NCBI RefSeq assembly: GCF_027595985.1
Contig: NC_073307.1
Location: 36,460,234-36,524,233, forward strand
Direction of reading: 5' to 3'
Source of the DNA: Sorex araneus
Taxonomy: Eukaryota > Chordata > Mammalia > Eulipotyphla > Soricidae
Length of the DNA stretch: 64,000 nucleotides
Part shown: positions 1 to 11,274 of the stretch, piece by piece
Position numbering within the stretch: the first letter of the stretch is position 1
Layout: the number at the start of each line of letters is the position of its first letter
Translations under genes and position numbers: made by a program
Notes under the pieces: model-generated
Databases searched by the model: none
What the model was told of the DNA's origin: nothing
What the model saw: the letters and a program-made list of their open reading frames with translations, nothing else

Positions 1-87
1 TTTGCTCTCACGGTCAACATATTCGCCGACACCGGAAAAAATACTTGCAGTCTAATACATTATATTGTCAGCCTCGTACTGAAGAAC

Positions 88-93
88 TTTATT
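88..93 (-). promoter_or_regulatory. PRDM6: Candidate poly(A) signal AATAAA for PRDM6
   Basis: The plus strand reads tttatt, so the transcript reads AATAAA. About 50 bases downstream on the minus strand is a U-rich stretch followed by GGTGT, as expected of a downstream element. Cleavage would fall near 65-75. This is a motif match only; the hexamers closer to the stop are alternatives. Confidence 0.45.
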
Positions 94-268
94 TTCATAT
101 TTTTTAAAGCTAAACATTACTGGAAACAAAAATTTTCTCCACTAGCTGCTTTGGAACAATATACTGTATTATGAAGCTCCATACATTGTAAAAGGTTTCT
201 GAAATCCTGACAGGACAAACAAAATCCCCGTCCCCCTTCTTCCCTTCCTTGGATTTGGACCTTAAAAC

Positions 269-345
269 CATTTTCTTCTTCTTTTTCTTTTCCTCTTCCT
301 CCTCTTCCTCCTCCTCTTTTCCCCTCCTCCTTCTTCTTCCTCCAG
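269..345. repeat. CTT/CCT polypyrimidine tract
   Basis: Nearly pure pyrimidine on the plus strand, an imperfect mix of ttc, ctt and cct units. On the PRDM6 transcript it is a GGA/GAA-rich purine tract inside the candidate 3' UTR. Confidence 0.85.
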
Positions 346-988
346 GTTCTTATGCATCAGGTCTGGCTGCTGGGCAGAAGGAGGCTTGTGAAAAGTGTGT
401 GAGAAGTGAGCGTGGAAACACCCAGGAATGGAAGCCCTTGGGGCTGAGGACCAAGCTGGCCTCCAAGGCTCTCACTTCCCAGGTCCCCGTTGGGCTGTCG
501 AGTCAGGCCAAGCAGAACCAAAACAGCAGGAAGCAGGGCTGTACAGTGGGGTCCCCTCGAATCATGCTACTCAAAAAAGGTGCCACGAGAAACAAGTCGC
601 TGTGCATTCTCAGTCCCAAAGGTGGGCAGAGAAGCCCACATGATCCTCCCTTTGGTATTAAATAACAGTTGCTTTTATTTTATTTTTTTTTTTAAAAAAA
701 GCTTTTTAGAAACAAAGCAAATGCATGGTGGCACTGGAAGTGTTAGCCATTCCAGGTTAGCTGTCCTCTGAAATCAGTCTCATCCCTAGTCATAAATAAA
801 TAATCTCTTTCCTGGTCTGACTTCCACCATGGGATCAATATCTCCTAACATCTTACTTATTTTATTACTGCTTTTGGTTTTCTGGGACTGATTGAGAGTT
901 GCTCAGAGGAAATCTTTGGTTTTGCTTAAGTGTCCGTGACATTTAATCATGACTTTTCCTTGCAGTTTAATTCCAACCAGTCAATCCG

Positions 989-1103
989 TTAATCCACTTC
1001 GATTGATTCGGGGCTCTCGGTGATTGGCTTGCACTCATTGGGCATCCGCTGGTGTCGGCTCAGCTGGGTGGCCTGCGTGAAGCTCCGCTCACACCTCTCG
1101 CAC
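989..1103 (-). CDS. PRDM6: PRDM6 terminal coding exon (zinc finger 4 and C-terminus)
   Basis: Last coding exon of the transcriptional repressor PRDM6, a nuclear PR-domain zinc-finger protein. It takes its first base, G, to complete the Lys codon split with the previous exon, then encodes 37 residues and a TAA stop at 989-991. The acceptor is CCACCAG before 1103. The finger reads CERC, then 12 residues, then His, and is closed by a Cys six residues later (NEC) rather than the usual His. It is therefore a C2HC-like finger, C-x2-C-x12-H-x6-C. The C-terminal tail is short and acidic, ending ESPESIEVD. The finger is joined by the canonical TGEKPF linker to finger 3 in the preceding exon. I recognise this tail as PRDM6. 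If the protein is 595 residues as in human, this exon is 559-595. Confidence 0.96.
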
Positions 1104-2138
1104 CTGGTGGAGGCAAGAGAGAAAATTGAGACCAGGGAGCGGGGTGTGTCAGGGGGATGCGCTGCCTCTCATCCCGCCTAATCGGAACAGACACTCCAAA
1201 GTGGCTTCAGATTTGAGCAGCTCAAGAGGTGTAATTGGTGGCTCCTTCCAAGGCCCGGGTGCCTGTGCTGGGGCCGAGGCCCCGTCTGGTGCAGAACAGA
1301 GGGATCTGTCAATAGGCAGGGGGAAGGTGATTTCTCCAGAGAGCCCTGTCCTGCTGCGGCTCTGATCACTGTCACTTCAAATAGATAAAGGATAAAAAGA
1401 GACGGGGAGGAGTGAGCCATCAAAAGCAGCAGCTTGTCTGCAGTTTTCAGCAAAGTAACCCCGAAGAGATATGGATGACAAATATAATTTCTCCTGCTGC
1501 TCCTTTAAAATCGGGAATTCGACTTCAGATGGGTTTGGGGGGTGGAGGTAGCAGTTAAGGGGTGGTCTCTGCCTCTAGGGACTACAGAAACAGGAGGAGG
1601 ATCCATCTGTTTGCCTAGACAACAGCACTGGGGGTAGGTGGTGATCTGGGTGCAAAGGCTGGGACATCACAGCCCACCACACTGGGACTATGACAGAGTC
1701 TGAGCTGAGAAAAATGGGAATCCCACCAACATCTGTTTCCTTCAGGAAATTCATCTCTCCGAAAAGGAGGAATGCAGTGGTGGGCCATCAGGAAGGGCCA
1801 GAGTACATGAGGTTTCACAGAGCGGGAATGAATCTCCTCCCTAACTTCAGAAACAGACTTGGATGGAGTCTGGCCTAAGCCACGGTGCAGGAGAAACTCG
1901 GCACGCACAGTGGAACAGTAGCCTCCAGTCTTCTGAGGGTTACTGTCCAGGCTGGCTGAGTGTGGTTCTAGGCACACAGGTATGTCCACAAACATTAGAG
2001 CCCCCCGACTGACTCCCCTGCTGGTGGTAACTCTTCCTTGTTACTTGTGTACAATTGTACACACACAATTGTAATGGTAGCCTCTGGTTTCTCTGTTGGT
2101 GGTTAACTGTTCCTGGGTGGTTGAATACAACTGTACGT

Positions 2139-2171
2139 ACATACTCACACATACACATACACACACACATG
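2139..2171. repeat. Imperfect CA microsatellite
   Basis: A run of acac/cata units. Further CA-rich, variable sequence continues to about 2320. Confidence 0.7.
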
Positions 2172-3319
2172 CAAATATTTGTAACAGTTATATATGGATT
2201 TACCTATGCACACAAACAGCTGTAATGGTTTATGGTTTTATCTACACACACAAGCAACTGCAATGCTTGTATATGGTTTTACCAACACAGATACTGTGGC
2301 TTTAAGCTCACACACCGACCTGCCTGCCACAACCCTATTAGCAGGCACAGTGGCCTTCGCAGTCTGCCCCTTTCATGCCTTCCTCAGTGCTCTGGAGATA
2401 AGTATGAGAACTATCAACAACTGTCCCCCTTTTCACTGAGGCACCCTGAGGATCACTAAGGGTTGCTAGACACTGTTGCTAAGCTATCCTGGGAAGTCAC
2501 AGCCCCGTCTCTGTGTCACTTGCCCCATTAGCTCGTGGGCATTTCTCTTTCTTCTCTGAAGTCTTCCAAGTTCCTTCCCATGGGTAAAATGGGCTAGAAA
2601 ATGGGGCACGTGGTGTGTCTCTCAGGCTGAGGTCCGGGGCTCCAGCCTGTAGCCAGGGTGAGGAAGCTGTGTTGCTCGGATTGTCTTCCAGGGAATATTT
2701 TTAGCAGTCTGTTCCGCTGTTAAAAAAACTGCACTGTGATCTTGACAAATGTAGAATGTCAGCTTTAATGTATCAGACTTATCAGCTCAATGAAAATAAC
2801 TCAGAAGTATTGATCAGCTAATGATTTTTAGTGTATTCATTAACGTCCCTGGGCAGCTCATCCCCTCTCTCGAGTTCCCCAAGTGCTGATGACATGTTAG
2901 TGAATTGCTGATTGTTTATTAGAAAACGGATTAGTTACTGGATTTGGTGTGTCAAAATATACTACCTTTCAGTCCTTGACAAACTTTCAAATGATTACAT
3001 TTCTTCTCAAAAAATAGAAAAAGCAAAAATCTTGCAGCTCTAGAATTAATTTTCAAGAGAGCAGTGTGGCCTGCTTGTGAGGAATGGCAATTTACCAGGG
3101 GCACGATTTTACCCCTCTAATCCTGTGTGTTAGAATGAAAATAATTTACCCTCGGGGAGTTTACTGTTTCGTGGAAGGCAAAAGTGTACATCCACATATA
3201 ATATGTAAATGCCCAGACAGGATGGAGCTGTGAAGAAGAGAATCACATTTCTTTCTCGACAGTCTGCTTTTACATGGCTCATAGCTGTTGTGGAACAGTT
3301 TGCTACATGAGTCAGGAAA

Positions 3320-3362
3320 TTTGGGGCCGGAACAATAGTACAGGGGGTAAAGCACGTACTAT
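3320..3362 (+). mobile_element. SOR-type SINE, 5' fragment
   Basis: Only the head remains: gggccggaacaatagtacag followed by ggggtaaagcac. This is the A-box end of the tRNA-derived SINE found throughout the window. No B box or tail follows. Confidence 0.45.
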
Positions 3363-3961
3363 TGAACACAGAAACTCCTCCATTAATTTTCAATCTTGGA
3401 AAAACTCCTTTCACAGCTTAATAAAATTCCTCTGAGGAAAGGATTCATTGTAAATACCTAAGTCAAAATTGGGATTTCACGGGTCATGAAAGCCATCACT
3501 GCAGAAGAACAATGGTGGGAACATATCTTGTGTAAGCTGGAGTTTCCTCAGGTGCAACAGGAGAAAAGAGGAAGACTAAGGATAAATCAGGAGCAAAAAC
3601 ACCCACCTGCACTCAGAAATCCCTTCTGGCGCTGAAAGGGCTGATGTCACTGCCTTAAGGGAATGCTCTAAACACTCAAATGAAAAATTGACTCCATATT
3701 CCAGCAAAGGAAAAGACCCCAACTTACTACAGTATGGGTATTTTCATTAGACGTGACTTCATTTTTGAATCATTATTTCACATGATGGCTGAGTGGACAA
3801 CTGTCTCCTGATACTGATGGGAGATGCAGAATAATATCAAGTTCTGTTGCATGAAAACCCCATGAAAAGGCTTTCTTTCAGGGCTTCTTAATCCTGTTAC
3901 AAAATACTTCTTGAGTTGAACCAAGCCACTTGAGATTTATTACATAAAATGGATTTATTGT

Positions 3962-4134
3962 GGAGGCCGGAGCAATCGCACAGCGGGCAGGGCGTTTGCC
4001 TTGCACGCGGCCGACCCGGGTTCGATTCCCAGCATCCCATATGGTCCCCCAAGCACCGCCAGGAGTAATTCCTGAGTGCAAAGCCAGGAGTAACCCCTGA
4101 GCATCACTGGGTGTGACCCAAAAAAAAAAGAAAA
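3962..4134 (+). mobile_element. SOR-type tRNA-derived SINE, full length
   Basis: Complete copy with tRNA-like head, B box ggttcgattcc, the body ccaggagtaattcctgagtg, and an A-rich tail. It is flanked by a 16-bp perfect target-site duplication, aaaatggatttattgt, at 3946-3961 and 4135-4150. The intact duplication and near-consensus sequence suggest a fairly young L1-mobilised insertion. Confidence 0.95.
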
Positions 4135-4236
4135 AAAATGGATTTATTGTATCTTAGTTGTGTATTCCTTTAATATTGATTTTTCCTAGATGATCTTGCT
4201 AGAATATTATATGCCCTTTTGGAATATCCTTTGATT

Positions 4237-4422
4237 TTTAAAAATTTGGTTTGGCTTTGGGGACCATATATCTAGTGATGCTCAGGGCTTACTCCTGGCT
4301 CTGTGCTCAGGAGATCACTCCTGGAGGGGATTGGGGTCCGTGTGTGGTGTTGGGTAGCAAAACTGGGTCCACCATATGCAAGGCGAGTGTCTTAACCCTT
4401 GAACTATCTCTCCAGACCCTGA
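4237..4422 (-). mobile_element. Diverged SOR-type SINE
   Basis: Read on the minus strand it starts ggtctggagagatagttcaa and keeps the gcatatggtg and ccaggagt parts of the family. Many substitutions point to an older copy. Confidence 0.75.
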
Positions 4423-5635
4423 TTTTTTTCATACTGTGCTAGGCCATCTTCACACAATGCTGTAGTAGTGATGAGTCGCTTCCCCTGCTTCTAACCAGGA
4501 GGAAAAGTAGAGTCTCCTCGCTGCAAAGTCTCGGTCCTCTAAGATTCCAACCCAGGCCTCAAAGCAACTCCCAAGGGTGGGCCACACAGGGCAGTATCTC
4601 TGAAATCTTGTGAGATTGTGTTTAGCAGCAGAGGGGGATGAAATGAGTCCTCACTGTAAAGAGTAAGTTTTATATTGCCAACCTCCTTCCTTCCACCTAT
4701 CCTTGCTCCTCCTTTCCATCCTTCCCCTTTTCAATAGAGTCCTTGGCAATCGCTCTTAAATGAAATGACATTTTGCTTTTTGCTCCCTGACCTCTATGAC
4801 ATCTGGTCGCAGACAGTCAAAGGCAATAACCTTCCTGTGATCCTTTAACAGATATTTCCTGAGTTTCCCACCCACACCCCCATGCGTTCATCTAACTTAG
4901 AATTTTCAAGTCCACAGTCCAGGTGAGCTGCTGACAAGCAGATGAACTTTTTGGAGTAGGGGTTGAGGAGGCAGGTGGGGAGGGGGGAGAAGTCCTTCAG
5001 AGGCATCTCAGCTTAGCAAATTCCAAGGTCAAACCTGTCACATCTCCTCCAGTCTGCTGTGGATGGGAATGACCTTGATCTGCCTCCAAGACCAACGTCC
5101 CAACAAAAGGACCAAAGAAACTGCAAATGGCTCTTCCCTGTCCTGACAGGCTTTATCTCAGTTGACCCTGAGGATTCTGGGGAACCCTCTGGGCCCTGGG
5201 GGCTGGAGTGGGAAAGCTACGTAGAGAACCATTTGGGGCAAGGCTTGCAAGCTTCCCACCATGCAGCTTAGGGTTGCATCTCATCCCAAGATTCTTTCTC
5301 TTCATTGCAACACTGTTTAAGACAATGCTCATTAGTTGAAGTAGTAAAATTAACTGTTGTGATGAAACCCATTTTATTGAATAAGCTACAACAATTTTTT
5401 AGAATAATTTTTGAGAGGTTTGTTCTATAAGCCTGAAAAAGGATATATTCATAATATTTACAAATGTCCATGGGATGGTTAACCATGAGCTCTGGCTGGA
5501 AGATGCCCAAAATTCCCTCTGGAAAGTTCAATCATACAAGATTTGGTTGTATGCACCAAAGGATTTTAGCTCTCTATTTCTCAGATGCTTAAGTATTAAC
5601 ACTTTGAAATGAGTGTATAGTTGTGTGAAATCAGT

Positions 5636-5995
5636 CAGAGAGAGAGAGGAACAGACTCAAAACATCTTGCTCATATGTGGGATATAAAGAAACTTCCTGG
5701 GGAATACCAAATGCCCAAAGACAATAGAAACAAAGAACAGGAGAAATGGTCCTCAGTAGGAAGCTTGCCACTGGGGCTGGGAGGGAGGGGAATAAGTTAG
5801 GGACAGGAACACCAGGTAATGGGGGAGGGGATAAGTACCTGCCACAGAGGCAGGTGCAGAGGGTGGGGTGGGGTGAGAGGGAAACTGAGGACTTTGGTGC
5901 AGGGTAGTGGGCACTAGTAATAAGACTGGTGTTGGAACAATTGTACACCTGAAACTCAATCACAAATTTCTTTGAAAGTTTGTCAGTTATGGAGA
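5636..5995 (+). mobile_element. L1 3' UTR fragment
   Basis: Contains the pieces shared by other L1 ends here: agagagaggaacagactcaa, cctgccacagaggcaggtgc, ggtgttggaacaattgtaca and the gaaactcaatcacaaa end. It is truncated at the 5' side and has no coding remnant. Confidence 0.7.
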
Positions 5996-6087
5996 TTTTT
6001 AAAAAGTAAGTTAATTTTTTAAAAGAAGATACATGTATGTTCACTTCTTCCTGGGCTATATTATATTTAATAAGTTCATTAAAAACA

Positions 6088-6335
6088 GGGCTGGAGCTAT
6101 AGCACAGTGGGTAGGGTGTTTGCCTTGCACACAGCCGACCCAGATTTGATTCCTCTATCCCTCTAGGAGAGCTTGGTAAGCTACCAAGAGTATCTCGCCT
6201 GCACGGCAGAGCCTGGCAAGCTCCCTGTGATGCATTCAATATGCCAAAACAGTAACAAGAAGTCTCACAATGGAGACATTACTGGTGCCTGCTCAAGCAA
6301 ATCGATGAACAACGGGATGACAGTGCTACAGTGCT
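6088..6335 (+). mobile_element. Mosaic SINE (SOR head plus second module)
   Basis: It begins as a SOR-type SINE (ggctggagctatagcacagt, B-box-like gatttgattcc). After the B box it switches to another body: gagagcttggtaagctacc, cctgcacggcagagcctggc and ggagacattactggtgcctg. It ends in cagtgctacagtgct instead of poly(A). A direct repeat attaaaaaca flanks it at 6078-6087 and 6336-6345, which supports insertion as one unit. Confidence 0.88.
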
Positions 6336-6355
6336 ATTAAAAACAACACACCAGA

Positions 6356-6526
6356 GGCTGGAGCGATAGCACAGCAGGTAGGGTGTTTGCCTTGCATGTG
6401 GCAGACCAGAGTTCGATTCCCAGCACTCCATTTGGTCCCCCAAGCACCGCCAGGAGTGATTCCTGAGCACAGAGCCAGGAGTATCCCCTGTGCATTGCCC
6501 GGTGTGACCCAAAAGGAAAAAAAAAA
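6356..6526 (+). mobile_element. SOR-type SINE
   Basis: Near-consensus copy with B box agttcgattcc and tail acccaaaaggaaaaaaa. It follows a mosaic SINE after about 20 bp. The motif aaaaacaacac on both sides is a probable target-site duplication. Confidence 0.9.
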
Positions 6527-6529
6527 ACA

Positions 6530-6801
6530 ACACCGAAAGTAGATAATGGACCAAACATGATACCCTCTCTGTGTCTGTGCTGCAAGCCATAATGCCTAAA
6601 AGTAGAGGGAGAGTATGGGGAATACTGTCTGCCATGGAGGCAGGGGAGGGTGGGAAGGGGGGAGTATACCAGGGATATTGGTGGAGGGGAATGTGCACTG
6701 ATGGAGGGATGGATATTTGATCATTGTGTGATTGTAACCCAAACATGAAAGCTTGTAACTATCTCATGGTGATTCAATAAAATTTTTTTAAAAGCAACAT
6801 A
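6530..6801 (+). mobile_element. L1 3' end
   Basis: Shows the typical series ctgccatggaggcaggggag, gtgcactgatggagggatgg, gtaacccaaacatgaaagct and tggtgattcaataaaatttt, which matches the 3' tails of the L1 copies at 36.0 and 60.9 kb. Confidence 0.8.
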
Positions 6802-7552
6802 AATACAAAAAAAAAATAAAAAAACCACAACACACCCAAATCCCCACAGGCTGTATTTATAAGAACTGTCACAGATGGAACTAAAACACAAACTGACTCG
6901 AACCTTCTCAATTCTGGTTGTTTCCATATATATTAATTTTTTTCCCAGATGAAATTAGGTCAAGGTCACCCAAAATACTTTTTAGAAAGGAAAATAAAAG
7001 TATTGCCAAAGCCCCTCAATTACAAATTTGATGCATTAAAACTAAGTTAACATGGCAACTCTATTGGAAACGTGACAAAAAGAGGATGTTAAAGAAAAAA
7101 AATTGACTGCAGTCAACAAGGTTACACATAAGTAACACCTTAACATTAATAGAAATCTATTCCCCATTTTGACCCTGAAACCTCTTCAATTAATTACTAA
7201 AACCTATTTACACAGCAACAAGATAAAAATCAATTTTCTCCTGGGCACTGTGCCGTCTGGAGGCTCTCTCTAATACACGGGGCATTGGGTCCTCAGTGCC
7301 CCAGCACCTCTGCCCCTGAGAAGATCCCCTGCTACAGGCCCTGGGGACACTTTCTCAGCTCCCGCTTCTAAGACCTCAAAGTCTCTGAGCCCCGTGTGCG
7401 TTAGTCTGCCAGCTCTCAGAGCAATGGCCAAGGCCTCTGCACAGGGCACTGAACCCTGGGTTGGGCACCCCTATAACTGTGCCAGTCCATCTGACCTTTT
7501 GAGTGCCTTAGAAATGAGTGGCCCCTTGGGCTCTTTTTGTTTGTTTGTCTTT

Positions 7553-8255
7553 AAGATTCTTTTTTTTATTCAATCACTGTGAGACCCTTACAAAGCTGCT
7601 TATGATTAGGCTTCAGTCATACAGTGTTCCAATACCTAACCCTCCACCAGTGTACATTTCCCACTACCAATGTCCCCAATTTCCCTCCCATCACGCCCTC
7701 CAGCCTATCTCTATATAGGGCAGGCACTTTTCTTCCCCCCTCTCCCCCCCCTCTTTCATTGGGCACTGCAGTTTACAATACAGGTACTGAAAGGTTATCG
7801 TGTATATCCCTTTACCTACTGTCAACATTTAGTTCTTGTCCAATGTGGTCATTTCCAACTATTATTGTCATACTGGTCCCTTCTCTAACTTACCTACCCT
7901 CTGCTCCACACACACTTGTGGTAGATTCCAACCACTGACCAGTGCTCCTAGTTCTGTTTTCCCTGCCCTTGAATATTAGTCTTCTATTATATATATTTTT
8001 ATAAATGAATGCATTCATTCTATATCTGTATCTCCCCTCTAACCCACTTCACTCAGCATGATACTCTCCACATCCATTCACTTATAAGCAAATTTCTTGA
8101 CTTCATTTTTTTCCTAAAAGCTGTGTAGTATTCCATTGTGTAGGCGTGTCATAGCTTCTTTACCCAGTCATCTGTTCCTGGGCATTCGAGTTGTTTCCAG
8201 ATTCTGGCTGTTGTGAATAGTGCTGCAATGAACACGGGAGTGCAGGTGGTGTTTC
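7553..8255 (-). mobile_element. L1 3' end, antisense
   Basis: On the minus strand the 3' tail (tgattgaataaaaaaaa) lies at 7553-7580. The ORF2 end and 3' UTR extend to about 8255. Characteristic antisense ORF2 sequence is present, such as tagtattccattgtgtaggc and ttgtttccagattctggctg. It is 5' truncated and carries stops, so it is not functional. Confidence 0.88.
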
Positions 8256-8869
8256 TGTTGTGTGGGTCCCCACAGCCACAGAGGGCCCAGCAGGGCTGGT
8301 GGAGAGCTGCCTGGTCCCGACACCCCACACTGTTCTCTCAGCCCTGCTGCCATTATGCAGCAGAGAAGCTGCCCCCATGTACACAGGTCACTAAAACGAT
8401 TTAACCGCAAAGGAAAATAACAAAGAAAGATAACTGCTTTGAAGGAAGGTGAGGGAAGATGACAGCCTTTTCTGTGCCCCTTCCTTCTCTGGCGGACACC
8501 GAGATGGGCACAACCCAGACCAGCACCACCTCCACAGTGTCAGACGAAGTCATGGAGAACAAGGCTCTGGGAAGACTTGACTATCTCTAGCAAGGTCACG
8601 GATCTCTTACTCTGAGCACCACCACTTGCTTCCTGGACCCTGTCCTACAGAAAGATGTCTGTCTATGCCCCTTTCACTCTCTATCTTCCTCCAGAAACTA
8701 AGGCATGACAAGTGAGTAATGAGATATGTGATAGGGTAGAAAAAAAGGGAACGAAGAGAAAGAACTGAAGAGAAAAAGAGAAAGAACTGCTTCAACATGA
8801 TCCGAAGTACATGTTGGCGTGCACACCCATAGGCTCTCTGGCCTGCTAGAGAAGCTACTTTCCCTCCAT

Positions 8870-9158
8870 GTCTGAAAACTCCTACTCATCCTTCAAAACA
8901 CATCTCAAATATTGCCTTCTCCAAAGAGTATTGAATGGTCCACCACGAGCAACCCTGGAATGCTGCAGAGGCTTGTCTTAATTGTCTTTTACTTGTACAC
9001 GTTCTACCCAATCATGCTTGACTGTTAACCTGGCCTCCCCATAAATGATATCTTCAAAGTAGAGGGGACCCTGTCTCCTTCACTGCGGTGTTCATCCTTG
9101 CACGGAGCCTTGGATGGAAGGGGGGTACTCAATAAAGACCTACTGGATGAACAAACAC
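8870..9158 (+). mobile_element. L2 3' end
   Basis: Old LINE2 remnant. It contains atccttcaaaacacatctca, the gccttctccaaag motif, and a 3' end gtactcaataaagacctact ggatgaaca, which resembles the L2 end of 'caataaatatttgttgaatga' type. Confidence 0.7.
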
Positions 9159-9587
9159 CTACTCAAAGGAACAAATGGGTGAGAGTGAGAGGTTTTTTTG
9201 CACAAGGCAGATGTCCTGTGCCTATGTGCGTGCCTATGAGACACTCTCTTGGCCATGGTGGCCCTCTCCTGCAAAACCTGTGACACTCAGGCCGATCTCT
9301 CTGTGCAGTTCCTGCATTCTCTAAAACGTAGTCAGGCCCTCTCTTTCCTTTTGCCTGTCTTTTTTCATCAACACGATAATTCTGAGTTATAACAGGGCAC
9401 AATGAAAAGTTACCAGCCGGCTGCTTTGAACAGAATCAAACCTCCTTAGCACAGAGCAAAGAAGAGGAAACAGTTCACTGGAATCCTAGTTCCCCAGTGA
9501 GAGGATTACATAGAAGTCCTAAATTGGGCCACCTTGCCAACTGGCTAATGGTCTCTAGGCAGCACGCTGGGCAGGGGAGACAAGACA

Positions 9588-9690
9588 AAGGGCTGGAGCA
9601 CATGCCTTGCATGCAGAGCCCACATGTGAACCCCATGGCCCCCTTAGCGCATGGCCATCTGAGCACGTGCATGGCTCCCAGCTCAAATTC
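9588..9690 (+). mobile_element. Diverged SOR-type SINE fragment
   Basis: Reads gggctggagcacatgccttg, tgaaccccatggccccc and a degraded body. Short and diverged. Confidence 0.4.
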
Positions 9691-10045
9691 TACAAGCAAG
9701 GGTCCTCAGAAACTGGTATCTTCACACTTCTTCCTCCTAATTCCTTCTTTTAAATGATGAAATGACAGACCCAGAAAGATGATCTGAGGGCCCGGCTAGC
9801 CCAGCTCGGGCCAGGATCACCCTGTAAGATTCTTTGACTACTCTCTGAATGCATCTGACTGACCTGATGCATTTCACAAGTAGCCTGCAGGCAGGAGCTT
9901 GGGCAGCCTGACACAGGCCTGACACAGGCCTGCCCGCAGCCTTATTTCTCTGGGAGCTCGCGCCCCGGGGGCACCGCACCGCCCCGACCCCCAGCTTGCA
10001 GGAGCGGCTAGGAGAAAGAGAGCCGCAAGGGCTGCCCCGACTTAC

Positions 10046-10222
10046 TTGAAGGGCTTTTCTCCAGTGTGGGTTCGGATGTGATTGTTGAGGGTGGTGGCCC
10101 CGGCAAAGGCACGACCGCAGTAGCCGCACTTGAAAGGTCGGTCACTGGAGTGAGTGACCACGTGGTTCCTCAGCTCTGAAGGTTGGGAAAAAGACTGGGA
10201 GCAATGGCCGCACTGGTAAGGT
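10046..10222 (-). CDS. PRDM6: PRDM6 penultimate coding exon (zinc fingers 2 and 3)
   Basis: This 177-nt exon encodes two classical C2H2 fingers: YQCGHC with a His-x3-His (NHVVTH) and FKCGYC with NHIRTH, both C-x2-C-x12-H-x3-H. The acceptor TTTCAG precedes 10222 and the donor is CAA|GTAAGT at 10046. The first base completes an Arg codon split with exon 18141-18483, and the last two bases begin a Lys codon finished in exon 989-1103. The linker between the fingers is HSSDRPF, not the canonical TGEKPF; the canonical linker follows finger 3. These fingers should provide most of the DNA contacts. Numbering from a 595-residue protein puts finger 2 at 501-523 and finger 3 at 529-551, which fits the human protein as I know it. 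Confidence 0.97.
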
Positions 10223-11248
10223 CTGAAATAGATAGAGAGACTGCCTGGTCAGCACGGGTGCATGCTCGCGGCGGGGCTGGGGGGCTGAGGGTCAGCAGCA
10301 CAGGGCAAGGGCCGAAGCTCGGGGTTAACCATGTGCGCAGGGTCGGGGGAGTGCCTTGTAAGGGGGTGCAGAAAGCTTAGGCTGCTGGGTTCCCATGCTG
10401 GCCTTGTCACCACAAGAATGCAATTCACAGAGCTGCTGAGACACTCTCATTCCCCAGAGCGATGCTGCTCGTTTGGGGGGATGAACCCCTCAACTCCAAG
10501 CAACTCCTATGTTCTTGTTGGTAGCCCCACCCCCTGGCTAAACGGGAAGGCTGAGTGAGCAAGTACTGGGCATGGGCAGATGGGACCAAGAAGCCAAAAG
10601 GGAAACATTCAAAGGGGTCCACGGCACTCTCCACTTGGCACTGGGGCTGTCCAATGGGCTAATTGTTTCTTCCGGACACTTGCTGCTGCTGGACCCTACC
10701 TCTCCAGAAAACAGAAGATCAACTGTGCACCTGGAAGTCAACTCTTGACGCCTTAGCGCCCTGATCTAGTTTCAGGGGAGCACACAAGCAGGTTGCATAT
10801 GAATGCTAACAAATGCTCAATGGTTGCGGTGTGGGGTTGGGGTGGACCTAGCTACTGCACAACCACTGACAGGCACTGCTCAGCAAGTACCTGGGTTCCC
10901 AGACATGTTTCTTTGTAAAAGAGACCATGGTTTCTACCTCCTAACACCCACCAATATTTATCTGTCGGCCACTCTTGTGTTTTGGTTTTGTTTTGTTTGC
11001 CTTCCATTCCCCCCTCCCCGCCCCCTTTAAACCGGTGGCAAGCAGGCAATTTATCACAGCCCAGAAATGACACGTTGTCACCATTGTCGCAAAAGGATGA
11101 TGAGAACTCAGAAGCAAAAGGGAGGAAGTTTGAGACAAATACTTAATAATTAGCAAGATTATCAGAGCACAATCTCTCCGGCTCATGAGAAAGAAATCAA
11201 TTTTTGGTTTTCAGGAACTAGATTAAAACGCTGTCTTCTCCACACAAC

Positions 11249-11274
11249 TTCTCCTGCTCACGTGAGCAGGAGAA
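11249..11274. repeat. 26-bp perfect palindrome with E-box core
   Basis: Two 13-base arms, ttctcctgctcac (11249-11261) and gtgagcaggagaa (11262-11274), are exact reverse complements with no spacer. The centre is CACGTG (11259-11264), the class of E-box bound by bHLH-zip factors such as MYC/MAX and USF. A TATAAAA sequence follows at 11278-11284 on the plus strand. Binding or promoter function is inference only. Confidence 0.95.

Larger units (their letters stand above)
88..988 (-). other. PRDM6: PRDM6 3' UTR (candidate extent)
   Basis: Sequence downstream of the PRDM6 stop codon on the minus strand. The right border is exact, because the stop is 989-991. The left border is inferred from a candidate polyadenylation signal at 88-93. 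The stretch contains no recognisable interspersed repeat. It has a long pyrimidine run on the plus strand at about 269-345, purine-rich in the transcript, and an A/T run near 681-700. Further AATAAA hexamers on the minus strand at 861-866, 679-684 and 674-679 could give shorter UTRs. The ORFs of up to 138 codons on the plus strand here read through the pyrimidine run and look like chance. Confidence 0.6.
1104..10045 (-). other. PRDM6: PRDM6 last intron
   Basis: GT-AG intron of about 8.9 kb; donor GTAAGT at its right edge, acceptor CAG at its left edge. It holds several SINEs between 3.3 and 9.7 kb, L1 3' ends at 5.6-6.0, 6.5-6.8 and 7.55-8.25 kb, and an L2 end near 9.0 kb. I see no gene or clear repeat in 1104-2138, 2172-3319, 4423-5635 or 6802-7552. 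2690-3110 is AT-rich, repeat-free and looks like conserved non-coding sequence. Confidence 0.9.

Noticed and set aside
3962-4134. Possible functional tRNA gene from the A/B-box-like head
   Set aside because: It is the tRNA-derived part of a SINE; no cloverleaf or proper acceptor stem, and the same head recurs dozens of times.
5631-6239. 202-codon minus-strand ORF
   Set aside because: Lies antisense across an L1 3' UTR fragment and a mosaic SINE.
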